Source: Flavobacteriales bacterium UBA1995 (lineage in GTDB: Bacteria > Bacteroidota > Bacteroidia > Flavobacteriales_D > Sanyastnellaceae). Taken from it: a DNA stretch of 37,383 bases. Location: positions 30,861-68,243 of the forward strand of contig DDCX01000080.1 of the NCBI GenBank assembly GCA_002336475.1, written 5' to 3'. The translations under genes were made by a program, and so were the position numbers. Of the stretch, positions 1-8,532 are shown in pieces. Within the stretch, counting starts at the first letter, position 1, and each line of letters opens with the position of its first letter. The notes beneath the pieces were generated by a model. The model saw nothing but the letters and a program-made list of their open reading frames with translations. It made no database searches and was not told where the DNA came from.

Positions 1-246
1 AGCAGCAGCAGGTGCTGGCGCAGGTGCAGGTGCAGGCATGGCTGCGGGCATCTGCATGGGCATGGCCATTCCAGCGGGCATGGCCATTTGGACAGTGTGG
101 GGCTCCTGAAAAGCCGCCTTACCGCGTTTGTTGCCGTTTCCAGGACTCTTGATGGTGATCTTGAAGTCCTTGCGTTCGATCTCTACTTCGTTCACGCCAG
201 ACTTGGCTACGAATTTGATCAGGTCCTGTATTTCTTCCTGGGTCAT
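1..246 (-). CDS. accB: Biotin carboxyl carrier protein of acetyl-CoA carboxylase (partial, N-terminal part)
   Basis: This is the 5' part of accB; the 3' end, with the biotinyl domain, lies beyond the left edge. The visible 82 codons begin MTQEEIQDLIKFVAKSGVNE at an ATG at 246-244. The helix-rich start, the VEIERKDFKITIKS segment and a following Ala/Pro/Met-rich linker are typical of AccB. AccB carries the biotin that AccC carboxylates and the carboxyltransferase then uses to make malonyl-CoA in the cytoplasm. It lies 82 bp downstream of fabH on the same strand, a common Bacteroidota order (fabH-accB-accC). The linker is unusually rich in Met-Pro-Ala (roughly residues 53-82). The lysine that would be biotinylated is outside the window, so the assignment rests on the N-terminus, the linker and the context. 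Confidence 0.88.
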   Translation of the reverse strand, partial: MTQEEIQDLIKFVAKSGVNEVEIERKDFKITIKSPGNGNKRGKAAFQEPHTVQMAMPAGMAMPMQMPAAMPAPAPAPAPAAA

Positions 247-328
247 GGTTTGTGTGACTTTAGGAATTGGTGTGTCCAGAGCGGCAAAGTAACCGCAAAA
301 ATCATGGAGGGTATCCCGCGGGTCGGGA

Positions 329-1345
329 TCACTCTGCTTTTGTTTGTTGAGGGATGGCCCATTTGAGCCAGATACTGCCCCATGTGAAACCACCTCCAAA
401 GCTACTGAGGATGAGGTTTTCACCAGGGGTTAGTCGGTCTGCCCACTCCCACAAACACAGCGGAATGGTAGCAGCAGTGGTGTTTCCGTACTTCTCAATG
501 TTGATCATCACCTTGTCGCGACCAACCCCCATCCGTTTCGCTGTGGCGTCGATGATGCGCAGGTTTGCTTGGTGCGGGACAAGCCAAGAAACGTCGTCAG
601 CTGTCAGGCCGTTGCGTTCCATGATCTCGTAACTCACATCGGCCATGGATGTGACTGCAGCCTTGAAGACGGGCTTTCCATCTTGCTCGAGGTAGTGCAT
701 TTTGGCATCCACGGTTTCGTGGCTGGGCGGGTTCAAAGATCCACCTCCTGGCATGCGCAAGTATTCGGCACCTCTGCCATCGCTGCGCAAAATCGCATCG
801 CGTATGCCGTTTTCACCCGTGGCGTCAGCTTCCAACAATACGCCCGCCGCAGCGTCACCAAAGAGGACGCAAGTGGTGCGGTCGGTGTAGTCTACAATGC
901 TGCTCATTTTATCAGAGCCAACAACAATCACACGCTTGTGTGTGCCTGCAGAAATGAACTGACCTCCAGTCCGCAAGGCAAAAAGAAAGCCGCTGCAAGC
1001 TGCGCTCAGGTCAAAACCCCAAGCTTTGGTGGCGCCTGATTTGACACATGCCAACTGCGCAGTCGACGGAAAGAACATGTCAGGAGTCACCGTAGCGACA
1101 ATCACCAAGTCGATGGTCTCTGGCGAAATGTCACGCTGAGCGCACAGGCCTTTGATGACTTCGGCGGCCATGTCAGAAGTGGCCTTGGTGGGGTCCTTGA
1201 GGATGCGTCGCTCTGAAATGCCAGTGCGGGTACGGATCCACTCGTCGTTGGTGTCGACCAGCTTCTCTAGGTCGGCATTGGTCAACTTATCGGGGGGAAG
1301 CCATCCCTGCACAGCAGTAATGGCGGCGGATTGAAGTGAGCTCAT
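329..1345 (-). CDS. fabH: Beta-ketoacyl-ACP synthase III (FabH)
   Basis: This 338-aa protein is the condensing enzyme that starts type II fatty-acid synthesis by joining an acyl-CoA primer to malonyl-ACP in the cytoplasm. The catalytic triad is visible: Cys117 in DLSAACSGF, His258 in VPHQANLRI and Asn288 in EKYGNTTAA. The thiolase-fold signatures DTNDEWI...RTGI near residues 31-43 and the C-terminal [10 protein letters not shown] are also present. Length matches the family. The start ATG at 1345 gives the expected N-terminus. A terminator lies between rpmF and this gene, so fabH probably has its own promoter in the 100 bp upstream; a near-match to the Bacteroidota -7 box (TAATTTCG) is there but I do not call it. 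It is followed by accB. Confidence 0.97.
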   Translation of the reverse strand: MSSLQSAAITAVQGWLPPDKLTNADLEKLVDTNDEWIRTRTGISERRILKDPTKATSDMAAEVIKGLCAQRDISPETIDLVIVATVTPDMFFPSTAQLACVKSGATKAWGFDLSAACSGFLFALRTGGQFISAGTHKRVIVVGSDKMSSIVDYTDRTTCVLFGDAAAGVLLEADATGENGIRDAILRSDGRGAEYLRMPGGGSLNPPSHETVDAKMHYLEQDGKPVFKAAVTSMADVSYEIMERNGLTADDVSWLVPHQANLRIIDATAKRMGVGRDKVMINIEKYGNTTAATIPLCLWEWADRLTPGENLILSSFGGGFTWGSIWLKWAIPQQTKAE

Positions 1346-1448
1346 CGCACGGTTTATTGTCCCTGTATTGGTAGGGTGGCGTCGAAATTAACGCCCCTTT
1401 CTTCCCGGGCTAAGCATGAAACACAGCTTGGGCCACGACCGGATGTGG

Positions 1449-1482
1449 AAAAACCCGCTTCAGCCATCGGCTGGGCGGGTTT
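1449..1482 (-). terminator. Rho-independent terminator after rpmF
   Basis: Read on the minus strand, an 8-bp stem AAACCCGC/GCGGGTTT encloses a second 5-bp stem CAGCC/GGCTG with a GAT loop, and the outer arm runs straight into five T residues. It begins 24 bp after the rpmF stop codon and about 100 bp before the fabH start. It therefore separates yceD-rpmF from fabH-accB. The structure is read directly from the sequence; termination strength is inferred. Confidence 0.85.
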
Positions 1483-1506
1483 CCGAAAAAAGACTCGAAA
1501 GAGAAA

Positions 1507-1701
1507 TCAGGCCTCAGCGACCTCTTTCTCCATCAAAACGCGTCCCTTGTAGTAGAGTTTACCCTCGTACCAATGGGCGCGGTGGAACATGTGGGCCTGG
1601 CCTGTCGTTGAACAGGTGGAGACGTTGGGCGTCTCGGCCTTGTAGTGCGTCCGGCGCTTACGTGAGCGCGTCTTGCTCTGGCGTCGCTTTGGATGTGCCA
1701 T
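1507..1701 (-). CDS. rpmF: Large-subunit ribosomal protein bL32
   Basis: This 64-aa basic protein begins [20 protein letters not shown], the hallmark N-terminus of bL32, and continues with the [13 protein letters not shown] segment typical of Bacteroidota L32. It is a structural component of the 50S subunit. The four-cysteine zinc ribbon of some L32 proteins is absent: only one Cys remains, so this is a zinc-independent form. It lies 61 bp downstream of the DUF177 gene, the usual yceD-rpmF pairing. A strong terminator follows its stop. Confidence 0.97.
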   Translation of the reverse strand: MAHPKRRQSKTRSRKRRTHYKAETPNVSTCSTTGQAHMFHRAHWYEGKLYYKGRVLMEKEVAEA

Positions 1702-1762
1702 GGTGGTATTGTTGTTCCTCAGTGCCTAAGCACATCGGGGTCAATGGTTTGTACTGTCAAAA

Positions 1763-2320
1763 TCACTCCTCTTTACCCTTCTCCTCGTCTTTTGGACCAC
1801 TGGAAGACAAGCCTCTCAGCGCCGCCCATCTCGGATCGGTCTCCTCTTGCTCTTCTTCAGGTGCGAAGTCCACGCTGCCTGTTAGCCACTCCAACACCTT
1901 AGGGTCACAGTCATCCTCTAATTCGTGAACACGTCTCAAGGGGATGCCCAAAACGGTTGACTCAAAAAGGAATGCTCTAACGTCCAACAGGTGTTCCGCA
2001 GGTCCGAGAACAAAAATGTCATCGTCGTTGCGGTAGGTAGAGTCTCCGAACTTGACCACGTATCTCGCGTGGTGGTCGATCGGGAGTGTAACGGGCGCGT
2101 TGCAACGGTCGCATGAGGACCGCACCGTGCCTGTCACATGGACATCGAAGTGCATCATTCCTTCGAACCTGTCCAACTCTGTCTTCGCTGTTATGTCAGC
2201 GTCGTCAAAGCTTTTAGATTCGAAATCCGAAAAGAACGTTCCATCTAGCTGAAATCTGAAAGCGTGCCTTCCAATGCCCAATCCCGTGTAGGGAATTTCG
2301 AATTCGGAATTGCCGCGCAT
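1763..2320 (-). CDS. yceD: YceD/DUF177 family protein
   Basis: This 185-aa protein belongs to the YceD (DUF177) family, recognised by the conserved CDRCNAP segment after a beta-rich half (about residues 68-76), a central NDDDIFVLG segment, an acidic C-terminus, and its position directly before rpmF. The family is widespread and usually co-transcribed with rpmF; homologues have been linked to 23S rRNA/50S accumulation, but the biochemical role here is not shown by the sequence. The protein ends in a long Glu/Lys-rich tail. A good -7 promoter box lies 25 bp upstream of the ATG, so yceD-rpmF probably form a unit separate from pdxA. Confidence 0.88.
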   Translation of the reverse strand: MRGNSEFEIPYTGLGIGRHAFRFQLDGTFFSDFESKSFDDADITAKTELDRFEGMMHFDVHVTGTVRSSCDRCNAPVTLPIDHHARYVVKFGDSTYRNDDDIFVLGPAEHLLDVRAFLFESTVLGIPLRRVHELEDDCDPKVLEWLTGSVDFAPEEEQEETDPRWAALRGLSSSGPKDEEKGKEE

Positions 2321-2345
2321 GCGTGACCCCAGCTTTGAGGGGGGG

Positions 2346-2378
2346 CAAAGGTACGGGTTTCAATGCAATCTGCGTCAA
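2346..2378 (-). promoter_or_regulatory. Predicted Bacteroidota-type promoter for yceD-rpmF
   Basis: On the minus strand the sequence TACCTTTG (2353-2346) is an exact match to the Bacteroidota -7 consensus TAnnTTTG. A TTG lies 22 bp upstream (2378-2376), within the spacing seen for -33 elements. The box ends 25 bp before the yceD ATG, giving a short leader. Motif and spacing are seen; activity is inferred. Confidence 0.5.
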
Positions 2379-2391
2379 GCGCTGTTTGCAC

Positions 2392-3459
2392 TCAGAAACG
2401 GTCGCGTTCCCAATCCTTGCGAGGGGACACTTCCAAAGGGTTCGATGTCATCTCTCGGTGCTCGGATTGGTGGCGACGGATGTCGATGGCAGCCCAGCAT
2501 GCTGCCCGCAAACTGGCGCCATCGGCCTCGCCTTTTCCGGCGATGTCAAAAGCAGTACCATGGTCAGGGCTGGTGCGCACAATGGGCAGTCCCGCTGTGA
2601 AATTCACGCCTTCACCAAAGGACAGACTCTTGAAGGGAACGAGGCCTTGATCGTGGTACATCGCGAGCACACCGTCGAACTTTTTGAAGCCTGCTGTCCC
2701 GAAGAATCCATCAGCACCAAAGGGCCCATGGACATCCAGCCCTTGCTCTTGCAGCGCTCGAACGGCAGGTAGGATGATGGTCTTTTCTTCGTCGCCGATC
2801 AGGCCATTGTCTCCCGCATGAGGATTGAGTCCCATGACAGCAATGCGCGGTGTAGCAATGCCAAAGTCACGCCCGAGGCTTTCGTGCAAGAGCCGGGCCT
2901 TGCGCACAATGGCGTCTTTGCTCAGCGCGCTAGCGACGTCTTTGATGGGGACATGGCCGGTCACCACACCGACCCGCAAAGCATCTGTGGCGAGTATCAT
3001 CAAGACATCGCTAACACCTGCCATGTCGGCGAGGTATTCGGTGTGCCCTGGAAATTTGAACTTCCCCCCTTGGATGGTGTCTTTGTTGATGGGCGCAGTC
3101 ACCAAGACATCGACTTTATTGGCAGCCAAGTCCTTAACCGCTGCCTCCAAGCTGAGCCGAGCGAATTCACCTGCATCCGGATGGGGCTGTCCCCAATCAG
3201 GCTGGGGCAAAGTGGGGGCGATGTCCACACAGTGCAAAGCGCCTTGCTTGGTCCGCTCGGGTTCTTCTGTAGACTGTATGTCGACTTGAACATCAAACTG
3301 TTGTGCCTGTGCACGCAGGGTTTCCGTGTGACCGTAGACCACAGGAATCATGTCTTGGAGTACACGCTCATCGGCAAAAGCCTTGAGGATACATTCAGAG
3401 CCGACACCATGGGGGTCACCCCAGGTAATGCCGATGCGGACGGGTTTGGTCGCTGCCAT
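2392..3459 (-). CDS. pdxA: 4-hydroxythreonine-4-phosphate dehydrogenase (PdxA)
   Basis: PdxA oxidises 4-phosphohydroxy-L-threonine in the DXP-dependent pathway to pyridoxal 5'-phosphate. The frame is open further upstream, but the family N-terminus (RIGITWGDPHGVGSE) places the start at the ATG at 3459, giving 355 aa, the normal family size. Metal-binding histidines are recognisable in FPGHTEYLAD, GLNPHAGDNG and AMYHDQGL, together with the TSPDHGTAFDIAG segment near the C-terminus. It is divergent from the T9SS cargo gene, with 120 bp between the two starts, and is followed 71 bp later by yceD, which appears to have its own promoter. The C-terminal 25 or so residues after the family core are basic and not conserved as far as I can recognise. 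Confidence 0.96.
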   Translation of the reverse strand: MAATKPVRIGITWGDPHGVGSECILKAFADERVLQDMIPVVYGHTETLRAQAQQFDVQVDIQSTEEPERTKQGALHCVDIAPTLPQPDWGQPHPDAGEFARLSLEAAVKDLAANKVDVLVTAPINKDTIQGGKFKFPGHTEYLADMAGVSDVLMILATDALRVGVVTGHVPIKDVASALSKDAIVRKARLLHESLGRDFGIATPRIAVMGLNPHAGDNGLIGDEEKTIILPAVRALQEQGLDVHGPFGADGFFGTAGFKKFDGVLAMYHDQGLVPFKSLSFGEGVNFTAGLPIVRTSPDHGTAFDIAGKGEADGASLRAACWAAIDIRRHQSEHREMTSNPLEVSPRKDWERDRF

Positions 3460-3500
3460 GGCTGCGAAGGTACTCCGGAAGGCGAAGGCGCAGGGCCGCA

Positions 3501-3508
3501 TAGATTTG
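3501..3508 (+). promoter_or_regulatory. Possible -7 promoter box for the T9SS cargo gene
   Basis: TAGATTTG on the plus strand matches the Bacteroidota -7 consensus TAnnTTTG exactly and lies 71 bp upstream of the ATG at 3580. No clear TTG element is present at the expected distance upstream, so support is weak. Confidence 0.3.
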
Positions 3509-3579
3509 ACTTGTGCAGTGGTTTTTTTTGCACCGGCGGCCAACTTCTGCTGTGTTTGAGCGTTTACCTTTCGGTGTCC

Positions 3580-6276
3580 ATGCGGTCGTTTTTCTTTTTG
3601 CTCATCCTCTGTCTTTCGATTCCCCTCAGGATGGAAGCGACCCACAACCGGGCGGGCGAAATCACGTACCGGCATCTGACGGGATCCACCTACGAGGTCA
3701 CCATTACGACGTACACCAAGGCCAGTGTCGTGGCGGACCGCGAATTCCTGCAGATTCAATGGGGTGATGAAGGCTCTGAAGGCATTACTGACAGCTTGCC
3801 GCGCATCAATGGGCCTGTCAATCCTGCCGGAATTCCCACTGGAGAGCTGCTGGCTGGCGACATTCGACTCAACCTGTACAGGGGCACCCATACCTATGCC
3901 GGCCCCGGGGTATACAGTTTGATTGTCGAAGACCCCAACCGCAATGCAGGAGTGCTGAACATTCCGGGTTCGGTGGATGTCCCATTTTGCATCTCGAGCC
4001 TGCTCATCATTGACCCACAAGCTGGGCACAACGACAGTCCAACGCTGCTCTATCCAGCGATAGAGAACGCCTGCATCAACCAAGTGTGGGAACACAACCC
4101 AGGGGCTTACGACCCCGATGGCGATTCATTGACCTATGATTTGGTCTCCTGCGCTGGATTCAATTGTTCGCCTATCCAAAATTTCGTTCAGCCGAACCAA
4201 GTGGAAGGAGCAGGTGGTGAGTTCTATGTGGAGCCTACAACAGGCACCGTTGTGTGGGATGCGCCCGGACTTGCAGGCGAATACAACATCGCTTTAAGGA
4301 TCCGAGAATGGCGGGAAGTGGCGGGCCAGTGGATCTTGGTGGGCGAAGTCACCCGAGACATGCAAATCACAGTAGAGATCTGCAACAACGAGCCGCCGGT
4401 GGTCGAAGTCCTGCCAGATACCTGCGTCCTTCAAGGTTCTTCGCTGATTTTTCAGGTGGGGGCCTCTGACCCTAATGGAGACGACGTTACGGTTACTGTG
4501 GTGGGTGGGCCCACAGATGCATTGGATCCAGAAGCGGTGTTCACTTGGAATCCCATTATGGATGCCGGGACGTTCAGCTGGGTGCCAGGCTGCGATGCGG
4601 TGAGAGAGGCGCCGTATCAATTGGTGTTCAAAGCCACCGACGACGATGCCATCCCGCTCAGTGATGTCTCCACCATGCGCGTCAAGGTCATTGCACGTCC
4701 CGTATCGACCACAGACGCTGTGCCCATTGGAAATGCCGTAGAGGTGGATTGGTCGGTTCACCCATGTGCGGGAAGCTACTCCGAAGCGCTCCAAGCCGTG
4801 GGGGGCTATGAGATCTACCGGCGAAATGGACCTGGCTTTCCGGATTTAGGGTATTGCACGGTGGGCATGCCAGCCAATGCGGGATACACGCAGGTGGGTT
4901 TTGTCAATGGCTTGGGAAGCAATGCATTTTTGGACACGGAATCCATCAGCTTTGGGGCGCGTTATTGCTACCGTGTTGTAGCGGTCATGCCCAACGGAGC
5001 TAGGTCGCGGTTCGGTCCGGAGGCCTGCGCAGAGATCAACAAAGAGGTGCCCGTCATGACCGGTGCCTCAGTGGAGGTTTCCGACCTTGTAGATGGAGAG
5101 GTGGAGGTCCGCTGGTCGGCTCCATCCGATGCCGATACTTTAGAAGCCTTCCCTGGGCCATACCGCTACGAAGTGGAGGCCCGATCGGTCGCGGGCGAAG
5201 GGTGGCAGGCCATTGGCGAAACGGCCACTTCGGTGACGCTCGGCAATCTGGATACGGTGACGGTGCACACCGGGATCAACAGCGAGGTCCCCATTTGGGA
5301 ATACAGGGTTTTGGCGTGGAGTGGAGAGGATTTGATAGGGAAAAGTTCGCCTGCACCCGTCCCAGAATTACAGGCGAATGGGGGAGACAACCGCGTGAAC
5401 CTGAGCGTGCCTCCCGGCCGACCATGGAGCGATACGGCGTACGTGTTTCACCGCGTTTTGGAAGATGGAAGTTTGCAGTTGTTGGACACCGCGGCGGTTC
5501 CATTCCTAGCAGACACCGGTTTGGTCAACGGGGAGCTGTCATGCTACCGGGTGCGCACCTTGGGAACCTATGGCGCAGAAGGCATCTTGGACCCCATTGA
5601 GAATTGGAGTGCAGTGCGCTGTGCCATTCCATATGACTTCGAGCCGCCGTGTCCACCCGAACTCAGCGTGACGCCGGATTGTCCCGCGGAAGAAATCACC
5701 TTGTCTTGGTCACCCTTGACCTGCGCAGACGATGTTATGGCTTATCGGGTATACCGCAGCGACAGCCTCTCCGGACCGTTGAAGCTGGTGCTCGAGCTGG
5801 ACGACATTGGAGATACTTCCATCACGTTGAGCGCTGAGGAATGGGGCAACTCCATTGCGGGTTGTTGGGCGGTATCGGCGCTGGACAGCCTGATGCCAGG
5901 ACCGAACGGCGGGTTGAGGCGCAATGAGAGCGCGTTGAGCGACACGCTGTGCACCGACAATTGCCCCTTCTATTTCTTGCCCAACGTTTTCACGCCCAAC
6001 CTCGATGGCACCAACGACCGCTTCCGGCCTTTCCCCTGGAAGTTCGTAGACAGTGTAGATTTCCGGGTATTCAACCGGTGGGGAGAGGAGGTGTGGCGTT
6101 CCATGGATCCTGACTTGGGATGGGACGGTTTGCACCAGAGTACGGGCGCCATGTGCGCAGATGGCACCTACCATTACACCTGCACAGCTTACACAAGGAG
6201 GCTGTCCGGGACTGTTCCCGAGCGTTTTTCAGGGACATTTCAAATGCTGGGAGGCGTGGCCCCCCCAGGAGAATGA
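3580..6276 (+). CDS. Secreted multidomain protein with T9SS type B C-terminal sorting domain
   Basis: This 898-aa protein begins at ATG 3580 with a Sec signal peptide (basic start, Phe/Leu-rich core, likely cleavage near residue 20). The open frame extends 254 codons further upstream, but that part lies opposite pdxA and is spurious. After an N-terminal module opening THNRAGEITYRHL, common in Bacteroidota surface proteins, come Ig/cadherin-like segments with DPDGDSLTYD and DPNGDDVTV repeats (about residues 165-375). Fibronectin-III-like modules with paired cysteines follow (about 380-785). The last ~100 residues (FLPNVFTPNLDGTNDRF to the end) form the gliding-motility-associated CHU_C domain, the type B signal for secretion through the type IX system. 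The protein is probably cell-surface or released; its ligand is unknown. ribE starts 10 bp after its stop, so the two may be co-transcribed. Confidence 0.92.
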   Translation: MRSFFFLLILCLSIPLRMEATHNRAGEITYRHLTGSTYEVTITTYTKASVVADREFLQIQWGDEGSEGITDSLPRINGPVNPAGIPTGELLAGDIRLNLYRGTHTYAGPGVYSLIVEDPNRNAGVLNIPGSVDVPFCISSLLIIDPQAGHNDSPTLLYPAIENACINQVWEHNPGAYDPDGDSLTYDLVSCAGFNCSPIQNFVQPNQVEGAGGEFYVEPTTGTVVWDAPGLAGEYNIALRIREWREVAGQWILVGEVTRDMQITVEICNNEPPVVEVLPDTCVLQGSSLIFQVGASDPNGDDVTVTVVGGPTDALDPEAVFTWNPIMDAGTFSWVPGCDAVREAPYQLVFKATDDDAIPLSDVSTMRVKVIARPVSTTDAVPIGNAVEVDWSVHPCAGSYSEALQAVGGYEIYRRNGPGFPDLGYCTVGMPANAGYTQVGFVNGLGSNAFLDTESISFGARYCYRVVAVMPNGARSRFGPEACAEINKEVPVMTGASVEVSDLVDGEVEVRWSAPSDADTLEAFPGPYRYEVEARSVAGEGWQAIGETATSVTLGNLDTVTVHTGINSEVPIWEYRVLAWSGEDLIGKSSPAPVPELQANGGDNRVNLSVPPGRPWSDTAYVFHRVLEDGSLQLLDTAAVPFLADTGLVNGELSCYRVRTLGTYGAEGILDPIENWSAVRCAIPYDFEPPCPPELSVTPDCPAEEITLSWSPLTCADDVMAYRVYRSDSLSGPLKLVLELDDIGDTSITLSAEEWGNSIAGCWAVSALDSLMPGPNGGLRRNESALSDTLCTDNCPFYFLPNVFTPNLDGTNDRFRPFPWKFVDSVDFRVFNRWGEEVWRSMDPDLGWDGLHQSTGAMCADGTYHYTCTAYTRRLSGTVPERFSGTFQMLGGVAPPGE

Positions 6277-6286
6277 AACAGCACAG

Positions 6287-6877
6287 ATGTTTACCGGAAT
6301 CATAGAGTCCATGGGCACCATCCTCGATGTGAGGACAGAAGGTACCAACCGTCATTTTACCCTTCAAGCGGAGATGGCTTCTGAACTGAAGGTGGACCAA
6401 AGCCTGGCACATGACGGGGTTTGCCTCACCGTGACTTCCATCGAAGGCCGGTGTTATGCCGTGACTGCAGTGGAAGAAACCCTGAAAAGGACGACCCTGG
6501 GAGGATGGAAGGTGAACCAAGTGGTCAACCTCGAACGTTGCACGCGCCTCGGAGACCGGCTCGACGGTCACATTGTCCAAGGCCATGTGGACACCACAGC
6601 CTCGGTCGAGGAGATTGACGCCCGCGACGGTTCTTGGAACATCACCTTCAAGCACGGCCGTGCCCCGCAACATCTGACGGTTGCCAAGGGCTCCATTACC
6701 GTCAACGGGGTGTCATTGACGGTGGTGGATTCCACTCAAGATGGCTTTAGCATTGCGGTAATCCCCTACACCTGGGAACACACGGGGTTTCATCGTTTGA
6801 AGACCGGTGACCGGGTGAACCTCGAGTTTGATGTGGTGGGCAAATACGTGGCTGCCATGGTCTCACGACAGCAGTAA
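6287..6877 (+). CDS. ribE: Riboflavin synthase, alpha subunit
   Basis: This 196-aa enzyme converts two molecules of 6,7-dimethyl-8-ribityllumazine to riboflavin and a pyrimidinedione, the last step of vitamin B2 synthesis. The ATG at 6287 gives the diagnostic MFTGIIESMG start. Two tandem lumazine-binding domains are visible: residues 1-~90, and ~90-196 containing GHVDTTASVEE and ending NLEFDVVGKYVA. The second domain has the conserved ITVNGVSLTV segment (the first domain's equivalent is the LAHDGVCLTV stretch). An AGGAG sequence overlapping the end of the upstream gene precedes the start. It is convergent with lptB, with a 24-bp gap. Confidence 0.97.
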   Translation: MFTGIIESMGTILDVRTEGTNRHFTLQAEMASELKVDQSLAHDGVCLTVTSIEGRCYAVTAVEETLKRTTLGGWKVNQVVNLERCTRLGDRLDGHIVQGHVDTTASVEEIDARDGSWNITFKHGRAPQHLTVAKGSITVNGVSLTVVDSTQDGFSIAVIPYTWEHTGFHRLKTGDRVNLEFDVVGKYVAAMVSRQQ

Positions 6878-6901
6878 CCCCGCAGCGCCTGTTTTCCTGA
6901 T

Positions 6902-7657
6902 CTAGGGCTGGGTGAGTGCGCTGCGCAGCACAAAGTTCTGACCGAGGTAGACCTTGCGCACCTGAGGGTCACTGGCCAATTCCTCAGCCGTACCGGCTTT
7001 GAGAATGTGTCCTTCAAACAGGAGGTAAGCCCTGTCGGTAATGTGCAGTGTTTCTTGGACGTTGTGGTCGGTGATCAAAATGCCAATCCCCTTGGTGCGC
7101 AATTGACTCACAATTTGTTGGATGTCCTCCACAGCAATGGGGTCCACTCCTGCGAACGGTTCGTCCAGCAGGATGAATTTGGGGTCGGCAGCCAAGGCCC
7201 GTGCAATCTCTGTCCGGCGTTTCTCGCCGCCGCTCAATACATCTCCCCTGTTCTTCCGAACATGAACGAGCCCAAACTCTTCCAACAACGCCTCGAGCCG
7301 CTGGTGGCGCTCCTTCGGGTCGCGTTTGTGGAGCTCGAGGACGGCTAGAATATTGTCTTCGACACTGAGCTTCCTAAACACTGAGGGCTCTTGGGGCAAG
7401 TAGCCAATGCCACGCTGCGCCCTGCGGTACATGGGTTCCCTTGTGATGTCATGGGTCCCCCCTTCACCATCGACAAGGGTCACCACTCCCGCATCGGGAC
7501 GCACCAAGCCAGTGACCATGTAGAATGAGGTCGTCTTGCCAGCACCATTTGGTCCGAGCAACCCTACGACCTCTCCCGTTTTGACTTCAAATGAAACCTC
7601 GTCCACCACTTTTCGGCGGCCATACTGCTTGACGAGTTGATTTGCGGAGAGCTTCAT
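6902..7657 (-). CDS. lptB: LPS export ABC transporter ATP-binding protein LptB
   Basis: This 251-aa cytoplasmic ATPase drives LptFG-mediated extraction of LPS from the inner membrane. ABC motifs are complete: Walker [10 protein letters not shown] (residues 35-43), Q-loop region [12 protein letters not shown], signature LSGGE (141-145), Walker B FILLDEP (161-167) and H-loop His198 in ITDHN. The [20 protein letters not shown] and [16 protein letters not shown] segments and the [12 protein letters not shown] stretch separate LptB from general ABC ATPases. It is the last gene of kpsF-tatC-lptB (23 bp after tatC). Two of the three genes serve LPS, which supports the assignment. LptC/A/F/G are not in the window. 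Confidence 0.96.
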   Translation of the reverse strand: MKLSANQLVKQYGRRKVVDEVSFEVKTGEVVGLLGPNGAGKTTSFYMVTGLVRPDAGVVTLVDGEGGTHDITREPMYRRAQRGIGYLPQEPSVFRKLSVEDNILAVLELHKRDPKERHQRLEALLEEFGLVHVRKNRGDVLSGGEKRRTEIARALAADPKFILLDEPFAGVDPIAVEDIQQIVSQLRTKGIGILITDHNVQETLHITDRAYLLFEGHILKAGTAEELASDPQVRKVYLGQNFVLRSALTQP

Positions 7658-7680
7658 TCGGACTGCGAAGGTCGGGTTTT

Positions 7681-8514
7681 TCAGGTGTTTGCGCTCTGTT
7701 CTGCCTTTTCTTGGCGCTTTTGAATGCGGCGTGCCTGCAGGATGCCAATTTCATAGAGTCCCAGTACGGGCAGAGCGACCAGCACTTGGCTCGTGAGGTC
7801 GGGAGGCGTGATGATGGCCGCGATGATGAGCGTGACCACCAACGTGTGCTTGCGGAACTTTCGAAGAGACGCCGGGGTCACCAGGCCCAGTTTGGCCAAA
7901 AAGTGCACCACCACGGGAACCTGAAAAATCAGTCCAGCTGCCAAGGTGATGCTGGCCACCGTTTTGAGGTAACTCATGAGCGCGATCCGCGCCTTGACAT
8001 CCCCGATTTCATAGTGTCCCAGAAATTGGAGGCTCAAAGGGGCAATCACGAAATACCCGAAACAGACCCCCAAGAAAAACAGCACCGTAGCAGCCCAGGT
8101 GACACCGCGGGCCGCTGAGGCTTCTTTACCGTGCAGGCCTGGCCGAATAAACCGCCATATCTGGTTGAAAGTCCAGGGAAATGATAGGATAAACCCACCG
8201 ATCGCGGACACGAGAATGTGGGCAGAGAAATTGCCCAGCATGGTCGTATTGATCAACTCATAGGTGATGTCCGTGACGCACAAGCGGTCTCCGGCTCCTG
8301 TGAATTCCCCCAAGGCACACCAAGCTCGAAATGTGATGAAGTCGGGATTGCGGGGAGCAAAAATGAGCCGCTCAAAGACCCAATCCTTCATGACAAAGAG
8401 TGTGATCGAGCCGCTCAGAATTCCGATCAGGGCAAAAAAGAGCCTGCGGCGCAATTCTTCGAGGTGGTCCATAAAGCCCATTTCCTCTTTGTTTTCCCCT
8501 TCTTCATTCGCCAT
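7681..8514 (-). CDS. tatC: Sec-independent protein translocase TatC
   Basis: This 277-aa polytopic membrane protein is the receptor subunit of the twin-arginine translocase. The cytoplasmic N-terminus carries the conserved [19 protein letters not shown] segment (from about residue 14). Further hallmarks are the [16 protein letters not shown] and [20 protein letters not shown] segments and a late [22 protein letters not shown] stretch, with about six hydrophobic segments overall. There is an insertion relative to E. coli TatC in the first periplasmic loop (about residues 50-90, including two cysteines), common in Bacteroidota. It lies 18 bp after kpsF and 23 bp before lptB, so the three are probably one transcript. 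TatA/B are not in the window. Confidence 0.96.
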   Translation of the reverse strand: MANEEGENKEEMGFMDHLEELRRRLFFALIGILSGSITLFVMKDWVFERLIFAPRNPDFITFRAWCALGEFTGAGDRLCVTDITYELINTTMLGNFSAHILVSAIGGFILSFPWTFNQIWRFIRPGLHGKEASAARGVTWAATVLFFLGVCFGYFVIAPLSLQFLGHYEIGDVKARIALMSYLKTVASITLAAGLIFQVPVVVHFLAKLGLVTPASLRKFRKHTLVVTLIIAAIITPPDLTSQVLVALPVLGLYEIGILQARRIQKRQEKAEQSANT

Positions 8515-8532
8515 GTTCTGCGTCTTTAGGGT

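Noticed and set aside
2818..3579. 254-codon upstream extension of the T9SS cargo frame
   Set aside because: It lies antisense to pdxA, whose residues match its family; the signal peptide begins at 3580, so the extension is a shadow of pdxA.
3460..4095. N-terminal extension of pdxA to 567 residues
   Set aside because: It overlaps the cargo gene in antisense and is not part of the PdxA family; the family start is at 3459.
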